A stretch of DNA of 5,741 nucleotides from Thermoguttaceae bacterium (GTDB lineage Bacteria > Planctomycetota > Planctomycetia > Pirellulales > Thermoguttaceae): assembly GCA_017454585.1 (NCBI GenBank), contig JAFTCU010000122.1, forward strand, positions 1 through 5,741, written 5' to 3'. The position numbers and the translations under genes were made by a program. The notes under the pieces are model-generated. The model saw only the letters and a program-made list of their open reading frames with translations. It searched no databases and was not told where the DNA came from. Each line of letters opens with the position of its first letter. The stretch's first letter is position 1. Positions 1 through 4,382 of this stretch are shown here, piece after piece.

Positions 1-1
1 A

Positions 2-79
2 TCCGGCGTCCTCGCCAAAGAGTGCGCGGCCATGCTGAGCGAGTTTTTCCAGCAGAAAAGAAAAATGGGGAAGAAGTAG
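2..79 (+). CDS. 3' end of an unidentified protein-coding gene (partial)
   Basis: The window opens inside a reading frame that runs without interruption to a TAG at 77-79. It encodes 25 residues, beginning SGVLAKECAAML and ending in a lysine-rich tail (QQKRKMGKK). The helical, charged C-terminus and the 21-bp gap to the well-supported gene at 101, which has its own Shine-Dalgarno, suggest a real upstream gene in the same operon. Too little is present to name a family. The first bases share 14 nt with the palindromic repeat at 775-788, which may be coincidence. Confidence 0.5.
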   Translation, partial: SGVLAKECAAMLSEFFQQKRKMGKK

Positions 80-88
80 TCAGCCCCC

Positions 89-95
89 AAAGGAG
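89..95 (+). promoter_or_regulatory. Shine-Dalgarno of the MBL-fold gene
   Basis: AAAGGAG lies 5 nt before the ATG at 101. It is a strong match to the anti-Shine-Dalgarno core and fixes the start of the MBL-fold hydrolase. Confidence 0.8.
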
Positions 96-100
96 AAAAC

Positions 101-757
101 ATGATCAAAACCAAGTGCATCGTTTCGAGTATTTGCGAAGAAAACGGGTACGTCGTCTGGAACGAGGGCGCGTCGGACTGCGTGCTCATCGACCCCGGCT
201 TTTCCGCCGCGGATTTTCTGGAATTTCTTGCCGAAGAAAACCTGACGCAAGTCGCGGCCATTCTTCTGACCCACGGCCATGCCGACCACATCGGCGGGAT
301 CCTGAAGCTCCGGGAGCAGTTCCCCGACGCGCCGATCGTCATTGGGAAAAAAGACGCGGATAAACTGACCGACTCCAAGAAGAACCTGGCCCACCACTTC
401 GGGCTCCATCTCGTGCTTCCGCGCGCGGACGTGAAACTCGACCAGCCGGAAACGGCGCTGGAGTACGCCGGCCTGCATTTCAAAGCGCTTCAGGCGCCGG
501 GGCATTCGGCCGGCCACGTCATTTACGTGCTGGAAGGGGTCGGAGCCGACGCCAAAACCGCGGCTTTCGTGGGGGACGTGATCTTCTACGGGAGCATCGG
601 CCGGAGCGACTTTTTCGACGGAGACCCCACGACTCTGGAAAATTCGATCCGCACGGTGGTTTACGCCCTTCCGGATGACGCGGTCCTCTACACGGGCCAC
701 GGCCCCGCGACGATGGTCGGCCAGGAGAAACGGACCAACCCGTACGTGAGAGGGTGA
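101..757 (+). CDS. MBL-fold metallo-hydrolase (glyoxalase II-like)
   Basis: A complete 218-aa metallo-beta-lactamase-fold hydrolase, probably cytoplasmic since no signal peptide is seen. The zinc-site motifs are intact: THGHADH at residues 57-63 (H58, H60, D62, H63), PGHSAGH at 133-139 (H135), GD at 158-159 (D159) and TGHG at 198-201 (H200). GSIGRSDF at 164-171 is typical of the hydroxyacylglutathione hydrolase-like branch of small MBL proteins, as is the closing E..TNPYV segment. The family hydrolyses thioesters such as S-lactoylglutathione. However, this short form lacks the long C-terminal helical domain of true glyoxalase II, so the substrate is uncertain. The ATG is supported by AAAGGAG 5 nt upstream. 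The gene follows an upstream frame by 21 bp, probably in one operon, and its stop lies 7 bp from the palindromic element. Family confidence is high and substrate confidence is low. Confidence 0.93.
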   Translation: MIKTKCIVSSICEENGYVVWNEGASDCVLIDPGFSAADFLEFLAEENLTQVAAILLTHGHADHIGGILKLREQFPDAPIVIGKKDADKLTDSKKNLAHHFGLHLVLPRADVKLDQPETALEYAGLHFKALQAPGHSAGHVIYVLEGVGADAKTAAFVGDVIFYGSIGRSDFFDGDPTTLENSIRTVVYALPDDAVLYTGHGPATMVGQEKRTNPYVRG

Positions 758-764
758 AGAAAAT

Positions 765-814
765 ATTCGGAGGGCCGGCGTCCTCGCCGGTCAAGCTCGG
801 CGCCAGCCGAACGC
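765..814 (+). repeat. Outer palindrome, left arm (two tandem hairpins)
   Basis: A 50-bp arm starting 7 bp after the MBL-fold gene stop. It contains two small hairpins: CCGGCG-TCCT-CGCCGG at 775-790, a perfect 6-bp stem, and CTCGGC-GCCA-GCCGAA at 796-811, five pairs plus an end mismatch that becomes a G-U pair on the other strand. The reverse complement matches 1088-1137 at 47 of 50 bases. Confidence 0.85.
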
Positions 815-863
815 AAATAAAATCTCACGCTAAACACCAACCCCGCAAGGAATCGTGGCCTCA

Positions 864-909
864 AAAAAGGCCCCGCGGATTAGTCGGATTAAGCGGATCG
901 AGGCGGATT
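864..909 (+). repeat. Inner palindrome, left arm
   Basis: Starts with an A-run and GGCCCCGCGGATTA, followed by degenerate copies of a CGGATTAGG-like 9-mer. Its reverse complement aligns with 986-1040 apart from one missing 9-bp unit and a few substitutions. Read leftward, the outer end is GGGGCC followed by a T-run, as in a minus-strand terminator, but the loop is long. Confidence 0.75.
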
Positions 910-985
910 AAAAGGAAATTAAAATTGATTTTTTTAATTCATCCCCCAAAACCATTTTTTAAAATTTCTTTTTATTCTATTTAAA

Positions 986-1040
986 AATCCGCCTAGATCC
1001 GCCCAATCCGCCTAATCCGCCTAATCCGCGGGGCCTTTTT
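986..1040 (+). repeat. Inner palindrome, right arm: 9-bp tandem repeat ending in a T-run
   Basis: About five imperfect copies of AATCCGCCT are seen. Three adjoining units lie at 1005-1013, 1014-1022 and 1023-1031, the last ending CGG; an earlier copy is at 986-994. The arm closes with GCGGGGCCTTTTT, so a rightward transcript that folded back on the left arm would end in a U-run. It carries one more 9-bp unit than the left arm, which suggests repeat-number slippage. Confidence 0.75.
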
Positions 1041-1087
1041 CGGGTGAACTCTTTACCTGATTGGGTGCTGTAGAAGTGGATTAATGA

Positions 1088-1137
1088 GCGTTCGGCTCAC
1101 GCCGAACTTGACCGGCGAGGACGCCGGCCCTCCGAAT
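1088..1137 (-). repeat. Outer palindrome, right arm (two tandem hairpins)
   Basis: The inverted copy of 765-814, ending 1 bp from the NIF3 gene stop (TAA on the minus strand, 1141-1139). Its hairpins are TTCGGC-TCAC-GCCGAA at 1091-1106 and CCGGCG-AGGA-CGCCGG at 1112-1127, both with perfect 6-bp stems. Two of the three differences from the left arm fall in the first hairpin loop. The third changes a closing base pair in a wobble-compatible way. Confidence 0.85.
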
Positions 1138-1138
1138 C

Positions 1139-1930
1139 TTAGAAGTACGTCTCCAGCGGCTCAAACTCGTTTTCGCAGGGCCAGACCGTTTTCAGTTCCG
1201 GAAATTCCGCCCGCAAAATCTCCGCCAGACGGTTGCACGCATACTTTTCCCCGGCAAAATGAGTCATCAGGACCAGCCCGATCTTCCGCGCCCGGGCTTC
1301 GAGGTACGTGTGGAAGTTGGTCTCGCCAGTCAGGAAAACGTCGCAGTCAAAACGGAGGGCGTGCTCGATGAACTCTCCTGCCGCGCCGCAGCCGATCCCC
1401 ACTTTGCCGACCGGGAGTTTGAGGTCCCCGACGTACTGCACGTAAGGAAGGCCGAAAAGCGGTTTTACCTTTTTCAGAAACATTTCCAGAGTAATAGGCT
1501 TCCTGTAAATTCCCATCCGGCCCGTCCCTCCGCCGCAGTCCGGGTTGGGAATGAACGGCTCCACTTCCTTGAGGCCCAGAGCGTCGGCGAGCTGCTGGTT
1601 GATCCCGAATTTGGGCGCCGAGTCGAACGACGTGTGCGGGCCATAGAGCGCCACGTCGTTTTTGATCAGCGCGCGGAGAAGTTTCCCGGTGGTCGTCCGG
1701 TCCGTCAATTCCTTCACCGCCCGGAACGGCATGGGATGATGCGCAACGATCAGATCCGCGCCGCGATCCACCGCCTCCTGAACGGTTTCCGGCGTGACGG
1801 TCAGGCAGGTCATCACCTTTTCGCATTCCGCGTCTTTTTCACCGACCAGGAACCCGGTATTGTCCCATGATTCCGCGAGCCCTTTCGGCGCGAATTCCTC
1901 CATGAAACGGCAAACATCACTGATCTTCAT
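1139..1930 (-). CDS. NIF3/DUF34 family dinuclear-metal protein
   Basis: A complete 263-aa protein of the NIF3 (DUF34, YbgI/YqfO) family, whose members form a toroidal hexamer with two metals per subunit. Family signatures are ESWDNTGFLVG at 20-30, AHHPMPF at 63-69 (H64, H65), GPHTSFD at 97-103 (H99, D103), GCGAAGEFIEHA at 180-191, and THFAGEK at 223-229 (H224, E228). All expected metal ligands appear present. Its length matches the short form, without the central PII-like insert of longer members such as Bacillus YqfO. GTP cyclohydrolase labels exist for this family, but the physiological role is unsettled, so I give no reaction. The ATG lies 8 bp after the stop of the phosphatase-like gene, so the two are probably co-transcribed. 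No strong Shine-Dalgarno is visible, which suggests coupling to upstream translation. The 3' end abuts the palindromic element. Confidence 0.93.
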   Translation of the reverse strand: MKISDVCRFMEEFAPKGLAESWDNTGFLVGEKDAECEKVMTCLTVTPETVQEAVDRGADLIVAHHPMPFRAVKELTDRTTTGKLLRALIKNDVALYGPHTSFDSAPKFGINQQLADALGLKEVEPFIPNPDCGGGTGRMGIYRKPITLEMFLKKVKPLFGLPYVQYVGDLKLPVGKVGIGCGAAGEFIEHALRFDCDVFLTGETNFHTYLEARARKIGLVLMTHFAGEKYACNRLAEILRAEFPELKTVWPCENEFEPLETYF

Positions 1931-1938
1931 TTTGTTTT

Positions 1939-4158
1939 TCAGGCTTTCTTTTTGGGCAGATGCTGGATCACGAGGACCGACTGATCGCTTTTGGTTTTCG
2001 TGACGTGTTTTTCAAAGTAATTTTTGGCCTGGAGCGCGAGCAGACTGGCGGTCGGGTGCAGCTTTTCGCAAAAACACTGGCCCAAACCGATGTCCACGAT
2101 TTGCTTCATCATTTCGAAATCCTGCATGATCCTGCGTTTTTTTCGTCGTGACGATTCGTCCTCCTCAAACATCAACGCGACGAGTTCCCGCGAATCGGTT
2201 TCTTTGGAGACACGCCCCTCTTTCGGATTCTGCGCGTTTCCAGAGTCATTCTTCCTGATTTTGTCCCACCGGATCTGATATTTTGCCGGAGGAATATCCA
2301 GGGCCGAATCCAAACCATCGTTAAAAACGACCAGTGACTCCCCGGGGTTCAAATACAAACTATCGACGTAGCAGTGAAAATCAGAACTCCCCCCAAGAAA
2401 ACCCTGTGTTTCTGGTGACGTCAGGTTCACTCGCGAGAACAAACTTCCATCCACCTTCAACGCGCGCAACGTCCCCATCTGAGCGAAATGTAGGGCGAGA
2501 TAGGGGCCCTCCGTATTCAAAATTCCGCAGAAAAGCGATATTTTCGCGCTGGCGGCCATCTGATTCCAAAGCGTTTGATGAACATTCGCAAGGATTTCTG
2601 ACGCGGAAGTCTGGTACTGCGCGTGACTCCTGAGCGTGGCCCGAACCGTAGAGGCCAGAAACGCTCCGGCGATCCCACAAATTCCCACGCTTCCCAGCAC
2701 GACGAGCGTTTGACCATCCGGTAAAGGAAACCAATCATAAAAATCTCCGCTGATGATTTCCTCGTTCAGGGAATTGGACGATTTTGGCGGATCCCTGAAA
2801 GGACTTCGAACCGACGGGGCCAAACAAATACGGCCTTTCAGCGCAAAGTTTTTCCGCCCGGGAATCTGAACCGGAGCCTGAATCGTTTGCAGGTCTGAGG
2901 CTTTTTTCAGCTCGGAACGATACTCCACTGAGTGACCGTAACGGCGCAGGAACGCTTCCCGCTCGATCGAAAGCGCCAGAAGCTCGGCGTTCAGTTGACA
3001 GTGCTGGATCGTAGTCTCAGGGATAATCTTTTGGTTGGAAAAATACCATACAGTCCCCAATTTCGACCGATCCGTCCTCAGCGGCATACAAACGCCCGAT
3101 TCAAACGCTTCCGGCATTTGGAATTGCAGTTTTTCCGGTATGGTCGCGTCATGGATCACAATGTGCTCATGGTCGTACGCACGCAGATCCGCCTGCGATT
3201 TTGAAAACTTTCTGGCCCCCTGCGTGTAGGAATCCATCGAAAGCCCCACGTGTGCGCGAAGCCGAAACTGCTGGTGCTTCGCGTCAAAAAGGTAAATTCC
3301 AATCGCCGCCAAATCGAGAGTCTCTACCGAAAATTCAAGGAGCCGGCGGAAATTCCCCGCGAAAACTTCGTTCTGGAAGGGGACGCTTTTGTCGAAAATC
3401 GGGACGTTCGCCGCCGCGTTCATCTCCAAAAGCCACAGGTGGATCCGCACGATCTGCATTTCCGCGATCATATCCCGAATTGATGAGGCACAGCGGCGGG
3501 CTTCCTCGAAAGAAAAATCTTTTCCAGACCCCAAAACCGAATGGGGTGATGCGGGTTTTAAAGGATCAAATTGAATACATGAAAAAGAAACTTTCTTCGG
3601 ATTTTTAAGCGCTGAAACCTTCTTGCGGCGTGAAAGATGCAGAAAACCGATCGGCTGCTGAAGAAAACGAAGGGTTGACGAAATCTGAGACTGTTCAAAT
3701 GTATCAGAGCCCTCAGACTGCGGTGCAAACAAATTCTGGAATTCGGCGTGAACATCCACCGGAAGCCAACACTCTTCCTTCTGATCGATTTCTGCAAGTA
3801 TTTCCGGCGTGAGGAGTTCTTCAGAGACTTTAGTCAATTTCGTGGAAATCTTTTCGCCTTCCCAATCTTCGTCCTGAAGAAAAGCGGGAACCGAATCTGC
3901 ACAGTGGTACGTCAGGGACCAGCCAGATGCTTCCTGAAATTGACTCATTACAGAATGAAGGCTTCCTATACAATGTAATTCATGTAAAAAAGGATGCTTC
4001 GAACACGCCTCTAATTGACGTGCCAAGGACTGCCTGGATGATTTTTTGGGTTTCACGGGACTCTCACACAAAAGAAAAACTAAAATATTGTTCTTTTCTG
4101 TTTTATCGTCCACGATTCTTGAGTTTTTCAATTTTATGTTAAATTGTGCAAAATACAT
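1939..4158 (-). CDS. GAF domain plus SpoIIE/PPM-type phosphatase-like regulator
   Basis: A 739-aa protein, counted from the ATG at 4158. Residues 1-265 are a poorly characterised N-terminal region with a 'GWSLTY' segment (79-84) and a 'LWLLEMNAAANVP' linker (241-253). A GAF sensor domain spans about 267-397, with 'IGIYLFD' and 'ESGVCMPLR...LGTVWYFSNQ'. A SpoIIE/PPM domain runs from about 440 to the end: SGDFYDWF (D472, D475), FNDG (D614) and SDQSVLVI (D725) are recognisable. The usual GDxxGxG is GSVGICG, with Ser490 replacing the metal-binding Asp, so activity is doubtful. Such proteins normally dephosphorylate anti-sigma antagonists in partner-switching pathways; no partner is visible here. 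A basic insert (about 667-677) lies between the last two motifs. The gene is visibly lower in GC than its neighbours. The start is uncertain: a GTG at 4167 and a GTG at 4113 are alternatives, and none has a clear Shine-Dalgarno. It leads into NIF3 after 8 bp. Confidence 0.88.
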   Translation of the reverse strand: MYFAQFNIKLKNSRIVDDKTEKNNILVFLLCESPVKPKKSSRQSLARQLEACSKHPFLHELHCIGSLHSVMSQFQEASGWSLTYHCADSVPAFLQDEDWEGEKISTKLTKVSEELLTPEILAEIDQKEECWLPVDVHAEFQNLFAPQSEGSDTFEQSQISSTLRFLQQPIGFLHLSRRKKVSALKNPKKVSFSCIQFDPLKPASPHSVLGSGKDFSFEEARRCASSIRDMIAEMQIVRIHLWLLEMNAAANVPIFDKSVPFQNEVFAGNFRRLLEFSVETLDLAAIGIYLFDAKHQQFRLRAHVGLSMDSYTQGARKFSKSQADLRAYDHEHIVIHDATIPEKLQFQMPEAFESGVCMPLRTDRSKLGTVWYFSNQKIIPETTIQHCQLNAELLALSIEREAFLRRYGHSVEYRSELKKASDLQTIQAPVQIPGRKNFALKGRICLAPSVRSPFRDPPKSSNSLNEEIISGDFYDWFPLPDGQTLVVLGSVGICGIAGAFLASTVRATLRSHAQYQTSASEILANVHQTLWNQMAASAKISLFCGILNTEGPYLALHFAQMGTLRALKVDGSLFSRVNLTSPETQGFLGGSSDFHCYVDSLYLNPGESLVVFNDGLDSALDIPPAKYQIRWDKIRKNDSGNAQNPKEGRVSKETDSRELVALMFEEDESSRRKKRRIMQDFEMMKQIVDIGLGQCFCEKLHPTASLLALQAKNYFEKHVTKTKSDQSVLVIQHLPKKKA

Positions 4159-4172
4159 AAAATGCACAATTT
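4141..4172. promoter_or_regulatory. Perfect 10-bp inverted repeat, candidate operator
   Basis: AAATTGTGCA (4141-4150) and TGCACAATTT (4163-4172) are perfect reverse complements around a 12-bp AT-rich spacer. The half-sites are 22 bp apart centre to centre, about two helical turns, which suits a dimeric regulator. The repeat covers the possible starts of the leftward gene at 4158 and 4167 and touches a TTGACA at 4171-4176 on the rightward strand. It could control one or both divergent genes, or be an RNA hairpin. No binding protein can be named. Confidence 0.5.
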
Positions 4173-4223
4173 GACAGTTATTCCAATCTTGCTAATAAAT
4201 CCAAAAAAGAGCCGCGAAAGGAG

Positions 4224-4251
4224 TTGACTTTTTTTGAAGATGGAGTAAAAT
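4224..4251 (+). promoter_or_regulatory. Sigma70-like promoter for the LamG gene
   Basis: TTGACT (4224-4229) and TAAAAT (4246-4251) are separated by 16 bp, each differing from consensus at one position. Transcription would begin near 4258-4260 and give a leader of about 123 nt before the ATG at 4383. A second TTGACA at 4171-4176 has only a weak -10 (TAATAA at 4193-4198). Confidence 0.5.
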
Positions 4252-4371
4252 TTAATCATGAGCGTGATTTTCCGAGCCGTGCGCAAGGAAACGCTAATTC
4301 ATTCAATCCTCACAATTCGCGGAATTGAATCCAAAAATTCCCCCGCTTTTAACCAAAATGAACCTTTTTTC

Positions 4372-4376
4372 GGGAG
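4372..4376 (+). promoter_or_regulatory. Shine-Dalgarno of the LamG gene
   Basis: GGGAG lies 6 nt before the ATG at 4383. It selects this start over the out-of-frame ATG at 4358. Confidence 0.55.
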
Positions 4377-4382
4377 TGTCTC

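Larger units (their letters stand above)
765..1137. repeat. 373-bp nested palindromic intergenic element
   Basis: This element fills nearly all of the 381-bp gap between two convergent genes. The outer arms (765-814 and 1088-1137) are inverted copies, 47 of 50 positions identical. The inner arms (864-909 and 986-1040) are a second inverted pair, made of 9-bp repeats. Between the inner arms lies an AT-rich spacer (910-985) with A and T runs. The segments 815-863 and 1041-1087 separate the two pairs and show nothing recognisable. No transposase or other credible ORF is inside, and I see no clear target-site duplication. It could be a REP/BIME-like pair, a non-autonomous MITE-like element, or a bidirectional terminator. 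Structure is certain from sequence; function is inference. Confidence 0.85.

Noticed and set aside
80..700. 206-aa minus-strand frame opposite the MBL-fold gene
   Set aside because: It lies wholly over a gene with complete zinc-site motifs, and it shows no domain of its own.
754..984. 76-codon plus-strand frame across the palindrome
   Set aside because: It overlaps the MBL stop, runs through hairpin and tandem repeat DNA, and its composition is low-complexity and basic. No ribosome site supports it.
765..1137. Insertion sequence or CRISPR array
   Set aside because: There is no transposase frame and no clear target-site duplication, and the 9-bp units are adjoining rather than separated by unique spacers.
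1084..1371. 95-codon plus-strand frame from the right palindrome arm into NIF3
   Set aside because: Its start is palindrome sequence and the rest is antisense to NIF3. The TGEDAGPP-like peptide simply reflects the repeat.
1259..1870. 203-aa plus-strand frame opposite NIF3
   Set aside because: It is antisense to a well-conserved NIF3 protein; its Arg/His-rich composition is typical of a shadow frame.
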